Position numbers and translations under genes: made by a program. Positions 10,928 through 23,700 of a DNA stretch of 64,000 nt are shown piece after piece; position 1 is the stretch's first letter; every line of letters begins with the position of its first letter. Location: positions 1 to 64,000 of the forward strand of contig BRXU01000002.1 of assembly GCA_030267565.1 (NCBI GenBank). The letters run 5' to 3'. Below the pieces are notes generated by a model, which saw only the letters and a program-made list of their open reading frames with translations, was not told the DNA's origin and did no database searches. The stretch comes from Pleodorina starrii. Its lineage: Eukaryota > Chlorophyta > Chlorophyceae > Chlamydomonadales > Volvocaceae.

Positions 10928-13425
10928 CTACTCAGACTGCAGACACTTCATTTGCCTAGCGTTTCGCCTTGGTTGATGAAGGGGGAAGGCAGGGGAGTGC
11001 GGTGCGGCACTAAACGGCACTAAGGGCAGATGGTCACGCGGCTTGCCGGGGCCCTTCATTGCACATAGCTCGACAGAAAACGGAAGACATGTAACTGGCG
11101 GTTGGGCCATTGCAAGATGTATGTGTAACCCACACCGTCAGTCCTGACAGGGTTGCGGCCGCCGCAATGGTTGCTGCATCTCATTTGTTGGCACGCAGTG
11201 GGCCGTACAGTTGTTGTCGTAGTCGCCGTTACCGAGGGCTTGCCGAGCGTGGTTCGTCTGAAGCATTTCTTTTCGGGCGCAACAGTCCGTGCGCGCAAGG
11301 TGTGTTCGTTGGACTCCTGGCCGCACGGGTGGCCAAGCTTGATTCGTGGATTTAACCATGCGGGAGACTGCAGTCATTCGACACGCAGGGCAGACACGTG
11401 TAAGGGCCACGGAAGGCCGCCATGTGCATACTCGCAGCTGACGTCTAACAACGATTACAATTACATTGCGAGCTAATATACCCTACAGATTAAGAAAGCC
11501 GAGAAACCGGCGCATGTTGAGCTACGGCATATACAGGCCCTGGGAGGGTGGGGTAATGGCCCCCCACTACCGGTCCCTCTCACGATGCAGCTTCCCAGCT
11601 ACCCTCCCATACCTCGTCCCGTACGTAACAAATCCGTCGACATGTATCTTCAACCAACCAGTTACAATGAAACGTGCTGACATACAAACACTCATCTCTA
11701 TCAGCACACGGCGAATCTCCACTCTTCCTCCGTAATTCTCACGCCAATTGCATGGGTACGTCAATGCTGCGTCAAAAGCACCGGATAGAGGCCACAGCAC
11801 ACGACAGATTCCCTGCACAACTGGCGACATCAATAATCTCTCTTCGTCGTCTTTCGTACATGGTTGCATCCGTGTGGCTGACGCAACAGCGCAATGGTTC
11901 GTGCGGAAACCGCCGGTCAACCAGTCATGCCGATCTGCTCAGTGCCATGTACGACAGCTCAGTGCACTCGAGCGGCTCTGGTACATGTTCGCACTCTGCC
12001 CCGTATGAACGCTTTGCATGGGCGCCCCGCCGGGCGTGCGTGTTAACCCCGCAAGCCACACCTCGCACAGCTCGCGTTCCGAAAGCAAATGTAGGAACAT
12101 ACTTGAGCCCTTGCCACTACACACAAACCTGCCACCGCCACGGAACGTAATCACGTCCCCCTTCCAAACATTCTGCACATGCGGACATGGCTTGTAGGGG
12201 CGTGCGGGGTCAAACGAAGGCAAAAAGCGACAGGAAACACGGCTCTCAGACGGGACACGCCAAAGACTAGGGAAGAAATTCGCGTGCACAGCGCAGGCAG
12301 TGCACGGGGTCGTCTCGAACACGCAACAGGAAAAAACCAAAACCTCATCCCTAAAACTTTACTCTTCTTCACGTCCATAACATCGCATCCAAAAACAGCG
12401 GAGAGCAGCGCGCCCGAGCCACACAAACCGATAGCAAGGGAAACGCCATTCCCAAGCCTAGCGCCCGGCGCCGGGCTGTTGGGATACATTGAATCCTCCC
12501 ACAAGGAAGTCAGCAAACACAACATTACACAGAAACGCACGCAATTAAATGACACTCCGGATAGGTCATTTGTCTTTGCTCCATGTACAACCGCTCCACA
12601 TGCCGCACTTACACAAACAAATCTTCTGGCTGTTTGTATCAAAATACCTGATAGGCACGGCCGCGACGCACAGGGTGCAACTCAAATCGGCGCGCTGTGC
12701 AGCAGATTGGGCAGTGGACGATATGCCCCAGCGGACCATATGCCCCAGGTCGTTAGGACTCCACAGAAGACGGTATCGGGGGGGGGGGGCCGCCCCGCCA
12801 AACGACAACAAGGCGTCGGAGCGCGTATTAATGCCATGGTGCGTGAACGACGCCGTGTCATCGGTCGCAGTCAACACATGGTGGGCGGGTGGCCGCATGC
12901 GCCGTTTACTGAAACAACAGACCGCCTCCCGCCGAAAATTCGCTAGCTGGAGGACACACCGGCCTAGTTCACCGAACATTCGCGAACTGCAGACCGCGCC
13001 CCCTCCAGTTTCGCTCTCGTACGTCCGAGCCAACGGCGCAACCATGTGCACCAACGTTGATCCCCGAAACTCCCGCACAATGTATAAAGTAACTAATGCC
13101 CCAACCTGCTGCTGCACTAACCACTAGAAAGCGCCGCTTCCGTCCAATAGCTTGCGATCCTTCTGGTTAAATCTTTCCCGAACCGCAGAGCGTCGGGCCG
13201 GAACCATCACAGGATCTGGTGACGGCCGCATGGGCAACACAATGAGGGATACATGCATAAACGCCTTATGCCCGCTGCTGCAACCTCCGGCTTTTCTTCA
13301 TGCCACAAAGACAAACTGGGTTGGCTCCCTGTCCCCAAAGCCTAGTGTCCGCCGGCCACTATACCCCTCCTCAGACGCACAGCTGACGTCCCTTCTGAGC
13401 GGGGCCGCCGACGCCCTGCGGCTGC
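10928..13425. other. Convergent intergenic region: 3' UTRs of eIF2D and PAQR genes
   Basis: The two flanking genes converge here. Several frames of 180-255 codons stay open on both strands between about 11940 and 13130 and overlap one another. I see no family motif, plausible splice chain or coding signal in any of them, and treat them as chance frames in GC-rich DNA. TTACA (TGTAA on the minus strand) at about 12525 could end the PAQR transcript. Confidence 0.5.
11090..11128 (+). promoter_or_regulatory. Candidate polyadenylation signals (TGTAA x2) for eIF2D
   Basis: TGTAA occurs at 11090-11094 and 11124-11128, 163-197 nt after the eIF2D stop. TGTAA is the established polyadenylation signal of Chlamydomonas and its relatives and usually lies 10-25 nt before the cleavage site. 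Assignment to this gene is inference from position and strand. Confidence 0.45.
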
Positions 13426-15737
13426 CTACACGGCGCCACCTGGCGGCGCTGCCGGCTGCTGCCCTCCAATTCCCCGTTTAGAAAGCAGCCCGCCAAGGTA
13501 CTCCAGCGCGTACTCCCGCAGGCTGTCCACCACCTGCTCAACTGCCAGCGGGGGACCCGCCGCTCCCGGCCGCTGCGACTCCGCGCCCGCGTGCAGTCCG
13601 AGGCCCAGCCCCGTGTCCAGGTCGCCGTTCACTTGGCCGCCCGGCAACAAGGTGCCCAAGTTGGGCGCCGCACAGCCGCCGCTGGCGTCACGCCAATGTA
13701 GCAGCAGCATGACGGCGCGGTAATGCACCAGGGCGGCCAGCACAATCAGCACGTGGAAGATCTGGTGGCCGTGGAACCAGACGTCGAAGCGGCCGGGCAA
13801 CCAGCGCTCGGGCACGCGGGTGGCGTAAATGACGGCGCCCAGCTGTGATGGGGTTGGGGCGGGGTGCATTGGCATTCAGGTTCGGGTTGGATCTGATGAT
13901 TACGCATCAGCGCAGTACAAATCAGCAGCGCCGTTGCCATGGCCGGAGTTCGCACAATCAGCAGCTGGCACAGAATGCCTCGGGGCACCAAACCTGCCAC
14001 GCCCCCAACCCAGCTGCCCAAGCTGCTGCCTCAGACCTCGCAGACAGCAAGCCAGGCCAGGACTTCCACACAAGCATGCCGGTCCATGAGCTTCCGCACA
14101 TACGCAGGTGTCCAACCACGCGCCTACACAGCCAGCCAACCGGCCAGCTAACCAGCCAGCCAGCCGGCCTTCCAGCCAGTCACCCAAAGTTCCACCCAGG
14201 AAGCAAGGCAGCCTACCACCCATCCACCTTCCCAGATAGGCAGCCAGCCACCCACCCAGCCAGGCACACCCGCCACTTACCAGGTACAACGCCCCCATTA
14301 GCACGTCCAGTGCGGTGGCGCCCCTCACGGCCGGAATGTCCGAGTGTACCACACAGGCGTGAATGAGCGGTACCACGCCCCACAGGCCCAGGCCCGCGTA
14401 CATGGATGCGCGAAAGGGACGCCACTCGGCCTTCTGGAACACGTTCACCAGGGACACCGCCACCGCACCGGCCCCTGGAACATGGACCGAATGGAGACAC
14501 GATAGTCAACGGGCCTGGCAAGGGCTTCTCATTGCTGGACTGCCTCGTAAAAAGCAAGGCAGTCAAGTCCTTGCGTTGATCAGCCGCGTGCATGCAAACA
14601 ATATGGCAAATGGCACTATAAGACAAGCGATAAACTGCCAATAGCGCTTTGCGACAGTCTGCCGCGTAGCCAGCAGGTGTGTCGGGAGCGCAACACTTGC
14701 GTGGTGCAGTGAAAATGGCGCCATGTCCGGCCGCAGTCCCCGGCGCGAACTGGCTTAGTTTGGACGTGCGGAAGCGGGTTACCCTGACTTCCCTGGCTCA
14801 CCCATGACGGTCGTCGTGATGAGGTAGAACACGCGCCAATACGGCTGGCACATGAACCCATAGTAGACGGGCGGATAGAACGAAGCGACGATAAGTATCG
14901 CGATGCCAGCATAGTCAAAGCGCCAGATGATCTGCGCCACGTGCTTTGAACAGCACCCAAGCAGGTGGCATACGGCCGAGAGGAACAGGCACGTCATAGC
15001 CCCTGCCATGAAAACATAAACTGGCCACCGCGGCACCGGCCACATCAGCACATCCGATACCGCCTCATTGATGAGTGCATTAAGCCGCTCCGTGGCGTAG
15101 TGCAAGTTGTCGCTCAAACTGTGCATCCGCGTGTGCAGAGCATGTGCAGCACTCTGCACTTCCTCCTGTACTTCGTGCACCAGAGAATCTACGTTGTGCA
15201 CGAGACGCTCCTGCAGCTGGTGCAAATTTACGGAGAGTGCCGGCAGGTGCGGCAGACGTTCTTGCAAATGGTGCAGATGGTCCGCCACTCCATGAACACG
15301 GTCCTGCGCTGACAGCCATAGCTGGTCCAGCTGACGCTTGCCGAACGCCAAAGGCATTGGTGGCAAAATTATGACGTAGATGGTCAAACCGGCAAAGACC
15401 AAGAAGCCTGCATAAAAAGAAACGTTGACACGACTGATTTCATGGCATAACTTATGCATTAAAAAGCACCAATCATACCTAGTAAGTGTGTCCAAATGTT
15501 GCCGGTCTCGTTGTGGACGTCAAACAGTGACCGCAAGGTTTGCTTGAAGGGCATATCCGGAGCACGGTAGTATCCTTTGATGAACTCGTTGTCCTGAAGA
15601 TAATCTGGCATGTCTTCAAAGCCCAAGGTGCCCGCATCCGCCGCGGGTGCCGCATTTTTACGCCTCCGCCGGAGCGGTGCATTGCGGCTAGCCAGCACCG
15701 CATCCTTAGAGGATTCCATCACGACAGCCTCATCCAT
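13426..15737 (-). CDS. PAQR/HHP-family seven-transmembrane protein
   Basis: This is a progestin/adiponectin-receptor (hemolysin III superfamily) membrane protein, the type called heptahelical protein (HHP) in plants. Exons on the minus strand are 15737-15479, 15407-14802, 14474-14281 and 13842-13426; all junctions keep frame and give 491 aa. The cytosolic N-terminus has the family signature DYLQDNEFIKGYYR and NETGNIWTHLLG. Seven hydrophobic segments follow. Putative metal ligands are present: the His in SAVCHLLGCCS, the Asp in RFDYAGIA and HGHQIFH near the C-terminus. As I recall plant HHPs, a long polar loop separates helix 1 from helix 2; here about 100 residues contain two copies of LQERL and look amphipathic-helical. 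The last ~75 residues form a variable tail. Ligand and physiological role cannot be read from sequence; plant relatives have been linked to hormone, sugar and stress signalling. Confidence 0.9.
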
Positions 15738-16141
15738 CTTTATCAGCAGCGCGACAACATGGCGGATGCAGCGAGGCTAAAGCTTTCGCACAGGAGTGGA
15801 CGAGTGGCAGAAACGGAGCAGGCGAAACGTCTGCTATACTACAAATTTGCATAACCCGGCAATTGAATGTAGTAACTAAACAGTAAGCCCATTGTGGGGG
15901 CTAATATCTCCATCCCTGTCGTACGGTTTCGTATGGTGTAATCAGTGACCCCTGGGTCCTGGTGACGCCAGCATTGTCAGTGTGGAGTTTGACCATGGTA
16001 GCCACGGCGCTTTTCGGTGGATGGCAGCTGCTCAGGAGGCTCATGAGGTGGGTGGAAGTTTATGTTTGTAGCTGGCGTGGAATCAGAAGCTGAAGTACTA
16101 CCGGTACGACCGCCTCAGCACCCAGGGTGATCGTAACGGAC

Positions 16142-16294
16142 TGGGTAAGAAACAGATAGCGCAGCGGAAGGACGGAGACGGCGTTAGCGAGCGGACCTTG
16201 TACCTAGAAGGTAGTGGTGCCTTGGCGGACCAGGGCGGACCCTGGCGGACCGGCGGGACCCAGAAATACTTACCGAGCGTACCTGTAACCTTAA
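16142..16294 (-). repeat. Inverted repeat, left arm
   Basis: The reverse complement of this segment matches 16998-17093. Shared blocks in order are aaggttacaggta, tcggtaagtatt, ctgggt, cgctcgctaacgccgtctcc (ttcgcttacaccgtctcc in the right arm), ccgctgcg and tttcttaccc. The left arm has an extra ~60 bases containing three short ggcggacc-type repeats. Confidence 0.65.
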
Positions 16295-16997
16295 CAAGGC
16301 TAGAAACGCAACGACCGTGACGCCGACGGACTGGGTAGCTGTAAGCACTCAGCAGCACGTATCACGAACGTCATAAAGCCGGCTTACACTCCCCGTTCGG
16401 GTGGTGGCGCCAGACCTGAAGGTAGGGCCAGCGGGCCAGCGGGCCGTGTGTTGCAGCTTACCCGCCAGGGCAAAGGTTGACGCACCTAGCCTCCCACTGG
16501 ACGGCGAACGGATTATTCACGCAGCCGCCCTTGCTGCGCTGGCGATTGAGTTACCGTCAACGCGGCCAAAGGCTCCGTGTCAATTGGCCAGCCCTCATCT
16601 CAAACCCCCTCGTCCCCTTTCTGAGGCCTTCCCCTGCCGCCCCTTCGTTCAGGCCCTCGCGTGGCTGTACAGCTACAGGCATTGTTGATGGTGCATTGAA
16701 GGCGTGCACCAGAGCCGCCTTTAGTGAAGTGCGTACCATGCGCGCCCCCGTGTCTCCCCTCCCCTCCTCCCCGGTTCTCGCCACGCCGCCTGCCCATCTC
16801 TACCGCCCTTGCTAAAGCCTGCCCGCCGATATACACCACTGCCGCCTGCCGCCTGCGCGCTTGTCCTGCAGCACGTGAGCGGCGGCATCCACAGCATGCC
16901 TGCGGCTTGGCTTGCCGCCGAAAGGGGAGGGGAGGAAGCGTTGCTCCCCGCCTTCCCCACCGCGGGCGGCGACGCGGTCGCAGCGTATTTTCAGCTC

Positions 16998-17093
16998 GGT
17001 AAGGTTACAGGTATGTTCGGTAAGTATTACTGGGTTCTGGGTCGTTCGCTTACACCGTCTCCGTCTCCGCTGCGGTATCATTTTTTTACCCCA
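16998..17093 (+). repeat. Inverted repeat, right arm
   Basis: This is the partner of 16142-16294 in opposite orientation. The arms enclose about 700 bases. They start with splice-site-like text (ggtaaggttacaggtatg), so a duplicated gene fragment is as possible as a transposon terminus. Confidence 0.65.
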
Positions 17094-18328
17094 CCGCGCT
17101 CCCTGCACGCGCCGCGCCACGCTGCAGCGCAGCTGCCCACGCCGGACTCCCGGCACCAGCAGGTTTAGGAACGGCTGCTTCGCGCCGCGCGCTTTGAAGC
17201 ATGTCCACCGTCTTCGCCAGTGCCATGTCCGCGTGAACCTGCATGTTAAGCTTACCGCTGAAAGCCAACACGCCCAAATTCTATTACGCCTGCTGAAGTC
17301 TCGGTTGCTAGATCCTTGTGCCGCCTCCGCCCTGGGGACTGTTCAGCCCTATTACGGTGCCTACCAGCCTCCGTTCGAAAGCCGCATTTTGGGCTGCAAC
17401 TTTCGCAGTTGTCATATCCGGCACTGTTCGGCTCTGTTCGGAGAGGTTCGGAGCGACTGACGCCCGAATCCAAGGCGAGCGCAAGGCGCATGTGTTTTCG
17501 GCAAAGACGATTCCTGATGTGGCCACCGACAACTAGTTTACAAGGAAGCGCAGTTGTGGGCAGTCCTGGGCTTCGGTGGATCCATTTATACGATGCCGTA
17601 CGAAGCGGGAGCCGGATGCCTCTGGTCAGCAAGAGCGGTGCGTAGCCCCGCCAGGCGCGACCACTCGAGTTGCCCTAGAACATTTGCGGTGCCAGCTGCA
17701 GCACGTGCAGCGAAACGAAGGAATAAGCAATCGCTACAAGGCGCTTGGGTTAGACACCCCCGAGATCCATGTTGACGCAGCAACAACCCATTGCCACCCC
17801 CGTTGCTCGTCGGGGGATGGATACATCATCCCAACGACTCGCCTTGAAAGCGCTACGTGACAGCACATGAATATAAATTTGCAGTAGAAGTCGTACGCGC
17901 AGCATCTTGGCAGCAATCTCAGACGTTGCCTCATGTACGTGCTTTTGCCCGACGTTCGCGCCATGGACCCCAAAAACAGCATCGGCCCCTGTCTGACACG
18001 GATAAGCTCGGGTGCAAACTCTCACGCATACGCCGCGTCCGGTTCATAGGCCTTTATAGATCAACACGAAACCACAGCGACAAGGACAAGTCATGCGAAT
18101 GTCGCTGCGCTCATGGCCAGTGCGTTGCCTCATTCAAGGCCTGCCCAACGGAACTGGCCCTCAACAGATTCACGGACCCAGCTCCAGCGATCTGGCGTGC
18201 GCAGTCCTGCTGCCCTGCTCACGGACAGGAAGGCACTCATGCTACCACTTCCCCGGTGGCACCCGTCACCCCCAAAACGCGCTGGCCTAGTCCAAACGGC
18301 GTCGATGACGCTCCGAACCCCGCAGCCG

Positions 18329-19403
18329 TTAACGTCGGCTTGTGAACTCTGCAGCCGCGAAGCCCTTCCCCTTCTCCTTCTTGATGCGGCTGGCGCGCTT
18401 CAGCGAAATAACCTCGCCGCCGTCGGTGTCCGACTTCGCCCTGTGACAAAGGGGGGCAGTCATGGGCATTCGCGGGTGATACAACCATGTTCCTGAGGGC
18501 TGCATAGGCATAATTGAAGCTTGCCAAGACCACGAGATCTATGTCTGGTCCTGCCACACAGCGCAGCGCGGGCGCTCCATCTGTTCAGCCCATGTTGTGG
18601 AACAGTATGAGGCTCGGGAGGCGGAAAAGGCTTTGCTGACATGTAGGCGGAAGTCCCAGACCACGGCGTGACCGTACCCAGCCCGATCTAGCTTACTCGG
18701 ATGCCGTGCTCCCCAACGCAACATCCTTGGTCGCTTTGTCCCGGTCTTCCTTCTCCTGACGGTTGTCCAGCCACTGGCTGATGTTCATGTACGCCACCTG
18801 CAGGCGTATATACGGTGCACCGTGCAAAGGAGCGCTAACTCGTACTGGGCGGATTGAGCCGAAAGCGGCGACACACAGACGTTATGACTACGCTGGGTTT
18901 AGGGGAGGTAAAGGGTAGAAACATCGAGCCCAGGACCAGGGAGAACCTCCCGTCCTCAGATAGCCCCTTGTGGGCGGGTACGGGTACACATGCTAAATGC
19001 GCCCAATATGCACAAAGCTCTGGCGACAACTCACTCCTCCGGTCAAGACTACTAGAAGCAGCACAACCACGCCGAAGAGCAGCGACACCAGCACTTGGTC
19101 GATGCCGCTACCACTGCTGCTTGCTGCCAAAATCTCCACGTCTTCCGGTGAGATTGTTGGAGCGCTCTGAGAGACCACCTCTTCAGCAAACGCAGTCCGC
19201 GCAATCAAGCCTATTGAGCCAAGTGCGACAGAAATCGCTAGTGGGAGGTTTGAGCCGGCCTTCGCCTCCTGGTTATAAAGTCCGGCCGATTGCTTGGATT
19301 GTTGATTGAGACATTGAACCTTCACAACACGCGTGCGGCAGGGAACTGCAACGCTAGATAGCCTTCGGCCCGTAAAAGGCTGGATTTGCCGCAGCGTGGC
19401 CAT
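18329..19403 (-). CDS. Unrecognised chloroplast-targeted single-span membrane protein, probably thylakoid
   Basis: Three exons on the minus strand, 19403-19035, 18797-18697 and 18440-18329, join in phase and encode 193 aa. Residues 1 to about 35 are rich in Arg, Ser, Val and Thr with no acidic residue, as in chloroplast transit peptides. A weakly hydrophobic stretch ends in LIARTAFAEE, which resembles a lumenal signal with an AxA-type cleavage site. A strong membrane span (LVSLLFGVVVLLLVVLTGGV) is followed by MNISQWLDNRQEKEDRDK and a basic C-terminus (LKRASRIKKEKGKGF). This suggests a thylakoid protein with one span and a charged stromal tail. I do not recognise the family. The start is the first Met of the open frame with the transit-like sequence. 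Confidence 0.75.
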
Positions 19404-20792
19404 GATGCTTGCAAAGATGAAAAACCAGCACGTTCTGTCAGTCGATGCCATTGCCTAGCCAGGATGACAGCAGATCCTATGGTCGTTGTCCGGCAGTTCG
19501 TTGGCAAGACAACAGAGTACAGCAGAAGTACAGAACTGGCTCTCGTTTCACTCAAGCAACACCTGTACATCCCGAACCCTCCATCACTAAAACGTTTGAC
19601 CTTGGAATGCTGATGCGGTATTCACATTTTTTCGACACTGGCTAGCCTTGGCTACACCAGCTCTCGGCTGGAACCAAGCCTAACCAAGCCCTCTTGAGTT
19701 GAAGGCCCGTGTCTTCGCCTACCCCTTGATGCATGCCGGGACATAAGCCTGGGCACGCATGGCACTCTAACTGGTAATAGTGAACGGTACTAGGGATGCC
19801 CCTCGATGACCAGGTGTTGTTTACAGTGGGCTCCACGCTCAGGAGGAGCAGAGCCAACGGGCCAGCTGCGTGGCCGTGAACTGTACCGGAGACGACCGGG
19901 GAAAGCGCAGTGTCCTAAACCCGAACGCATACAGCGGCGCCACCATTATACCTCATACCCTGCATACCTACGCGGGCGAACTATCTCGCAAGCAGTATCG
20001 GTATCTTCCTTAATTTCTCCCAAGCAGTATTCGTATATGGCAAAGATTCGACTCTGAAATGATCAGCCGGGAGTTATCAGCCATCTGAGCCGTGGGTCAA
20101 CAACCCCGTGGGAACTTCCTGGCAACGATAACCGGCCAGGGTATACACAGGTGAACCGATAAATCAGTCCAAGCCCGTTGCTTTCAGGGTTGATTATTAA
20201 ATCAGCTTAATCATTGCATTTTTGGGTGGAAAATATTTATGCTCCGCAGCAGCCCCTTCGGACGCACGGCATACACGTCATTTGCCAACTCTGGCCTTCG
20301 GCCGCGACGGCGTCAAGTGCGATGTACACCGGCGATCGTTTTGGGCGCACTGTAAACCCGGTTCATTCATTCAGTTTACGGCGTGATCCTCATTTTCGCA
20401 CAACCAACGGACGCATTAAAGGGTTGAACCACAACCGCAACCGCAACCTGTAGTAATGAGCCATCGAAAGGAAGACGCACGAGAGCATTGCAGGTGCCTG
20501 CACAGCGCTGCTCCACAAATCCACGTTTCCTTTCTCTCGACAGGCAATGTAAAGCACACTCCTGTGACCAACTCATGAGCCCAACCGCCATCCAAACTGA
20601 GTCACGCGCCAAACACGCGTGTGTCCCGAGTGAGGTGCCAGCAGACGATAATCTGCACATACTGTACCGCATTATGGCAGCGGGGCCACCTTGAGTGCGA
20701 TTCCAGCACATCATACTTTCAAGGGATTCATCTATTAACACGAGCGCGCACAACAGCAAACGCGGTACACATATGACCTGTACTGCGCTGCG
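19404..20792. other. Intergenic: promoter of the thylakoid gene and 3' UTR of SHPRH
   Basis: No gene is visible. The stretch lies between the 3' end of the minus-strand SHPRH gene and the 5' end of the minus-strand thylakoid-protein gene. TTACA at 19821-19825 reads TGTAA on the minus strand and could be the SHPRH polyadenylation signal, which would imply a 3' UTR near 1 kb. Open frames are short and without motifs. Confidence 0.5.
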
Positions 20793-23700
20793 CTACAGCA
20801 GCACCGCGTTCAACAGGTAGCTCATGTCTGCCCCCGCCAGCACCTCCTGTCGCGGAGCCGCTGTGGGAAGGCTGGCCTCCTCGCCCTCACCCCCCTCCAG
20901 CAGGGGCACGGCGCTCGGCACCAACCCGGCGGCGCCACTGCCGGCACCTGCCCGCGGGGCACCAGACGTGGACGGGCCGGCACCAGTGTGAGGTCTGCTG
21001 GCGGCGGCACCCCGGGATCCCGCCGCTGACGAGACGATGCCTTCCATGAAGAGCTGCTGCTTCTCCTGGGGGAAGAGGAAGGGGAAGGGGAAGAGAAGCG
21101 AAAGGCAAACGCGCCAAACTCGTTGCCACACGCCTCGAAATGCGCCCCTGTAGCTCGGCGCTGGCTGCGACACCTTTTACCAATCAACGCCCTTGCAGGA
21201 CATATCTAACCAGTTGTGTTTTGAGAGCACGCGCCTTTGCAGTATGAGGCATCGATAGTGGTTCAGCGTGCTCGCGTGTTTCTGCGCTCGTCCCCCGGGG
21301 TAGGACAGGCTCGTTCGCTCTTGTCTGGGTAGCTCATGCGGCCTGGCCTGTTCGCGCGTTCCTTCGCCTCGGGAGTATCCGTAGCAGACTAGCAGTGCAC
21401 GGCCAGCTCGCCCGCTGGCTCCAATCTTCGAATGACCCGTCGGGGGGCCTGGAGCCCACTGTAACCACCGGAAACAACAACAACAACAACCATTAGACGC
21501 TCCGTGCGACTCGATGCCCGCACTCCCCCTCTGCTCCCCCTTGCCGCTTCCCTTCCTCAACGGCCGGCATCCCCTGTCCGCACCTTGAGCATGCGCATGA
21601 CCGCCTCCTCCACGGTGCCGTCTACCAGCAGCCGAGTCACCGTCACGTCCCGGGTCTGACCAATGCGGTGCACGCGCGCCACCGCCTGTTGCTCGATGGC
21701 GGGGTCCAGGGAGGGCTCCAGGAGGAACACGTGGTTGGCACGGACCTGAGGGCGGTTGGTTGGGAAGGGGCGGTTGGGCATGCGACGGGGTCGGGACCAG
21801 GGAGGGCCGCTGGAAGGGGGATCAGCAGGGCCCCGGACGGAGACGAGGTCACACAGAAGCGCTGGGTCGAGGTGGCGAATGAAGGTGGCGAGTCATTGGC
21901 GCGTCGGCGCGGATACCCGTACATCGCGGTGCTCAGTTCCACCCAATGGCGGGTGCAGCAACGAGTGACGGGACGATGTCCTACGTGTGGGGCGGTCCAT
22001 ATCCCCCAACGGCGTATGCCCGCAGCCAGGACCCGTGCGGCCGTATCCACGTTCCACGAACGCACCAGAGTGAGGCCCGCAGCCCCCTGGCGGAGGCTGA
22101 GCAGAAACACCCTGCAGGAGTCGTCGTTTAGAAAGGCCGACATCGCGGCGCGCATCCTGCGGCCTGTCTCAAGCGAGACATAGCCGATGTTGTTGGTGCG
22201 CAGCCCGCGCTCCACAATCTGCAGCGGCGGAAGGAACGCGCAAGCGTCGCTTCAGACAGGCAAGATTTAGTGCGCCACCTCGGCTCCCGACAATTGTAAA
22301 TGAATGGAGCGGTTTACTGTGGACCCAGAGGATCACCGGTGGGTGCACACCGCACCTGAACCCATCGCGGTCGAAGCCAGAGAGTTGGAACGCAGTTCAG
22401 CCGCAATATCCACAGAATCGTAAGCCGCAGTGCCCACACAATAAAAGCACGGGTCGAAGCCCCGACGAGGGTAGCGCTTTAGGACCAGTATTAACCCAAA
22501 GGCGTCGCACCCGCGGCCAGCCCCCGCCCCACCTGCAGCGCGTCCGACCACTGGCTGAACACCAGGCTCTTCTCCGCGGGCCTATGGTCTCGGAGCCACA
22601 CCAGCCGCCGCATCAAGGCGCCTATCTTGCACATCAGTTCGCTGCCGCCCTCGATCTGCGCAGAGAAGCGCAGTGCAGGGCGTGTGGATTGTGCAAGCCG
22701 TAGCTGAGCATGCAAGACGCGAGGGCACGCAAGGACTGACGGAGGACGGCACCAGCATTAGCGCAATGCACACATGGCCACACGTACGGTACACACAGTG
22801 CCGGCAGCATGGAGTCTGTTGCGGCACACGCAGCACGGGCCGGCGATAGTACTGCTTCGTTTGTCTCCGAAGGCCAACGGACGTCCCACCCCCGACCGCT
22901 TTACCATCCAAGACCCCCCCCTGCAGCACCGACCGTCACGTCACCGGTGTGTGCCCCAACGGTCCCAACGCCGTCAAGTCGTTACGATGCAGACCGCGTA
23001 CCTTGACAGTCAGGATGTGCTGCCCCTCCGGAGGGTCCACCTCGCCGCTCCCGTCCATGCAGCTGCCGGCGCGGGGGCGCACGCGGGACCCGGCACCGCC
23101 GGCACCGGCACCCCCCCCGGCGGCGGGTGCGCTGACGCCCCCCACCTTGACCACCGAGTCCTTTTCCCGGACATAGAAGCGGCAGGTGGGGCAGCGCCGA
23201 TTGCCGGTGGGGCCCAGGATGAGGTCGGAGCAGCTGGCACAGTAGTAGTGGCCGCAGGGAAAGAGCTGCGGGGGGGGGCAATAGGAAGGGACTGAAGTTG
23301 CCGTTTCCGCTGGAATGGTTGTGATCGAGCCTATCCTTGGAATGCGTGGCACGGTGGCATCAAGTCATGCAACAGCTCCTCGGTGGGAACAACACGGGGG
23401 GGTACCGCAACTCCATCCCTTTCCACGCAAGCAGACATCTTGCAGTGGATTGGCTCGCCCTGTCGTGATCCCTAAACCATCCGCAAGGGGGGTTGCGCAC
23501 CCTGATGTCGGTCGTGAGCGTATCCGCGCAGACGGCACACGTGAGGCCGCCCTCCTCCTTCTCCCCGTCACCGTCTCCACCGATGCCCCCATCCACCGCC
23601 CCCAGGCCCAGGCCCAGTCTGGCCTTCGCCGCTGCCATCTCAGCTGCCATTCGAGCGCGGGCCGCTGCAGCCGCAGCTGCTGCCCGATCCGTGGGCGTGT

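Larger units (their letters stand above)
15738..18328. other. Intergenic region with inverted repeats; probable 3' UTR of the thylakoid gene
   Basis: The first few hundred bases should hold the PAQR promoter and 5' UTR. An inverted-repeat pair lies at 16142-16294 and 16998-17093 (listed separately). The last ~800 bases are probably the 3' UTR of the minus-strand gene ending at 18329, since TTACA (minus-strand TGTAA) occurs at 17538-17542. Two coding-like stretches stand out, one in the plus frame at about 16870-17000 and one in the minus frame at about 17170-17270, but neither connects to a gene. Confidence 0.5.

Noticed and set aside
12179..12946. 255-codon open frame on the plus strand
   Set aside because: It overlaps other long frames on both strands, has no recognisable motif or splice partner, and lies where the 3' UTRs of two convergent genes are expected.
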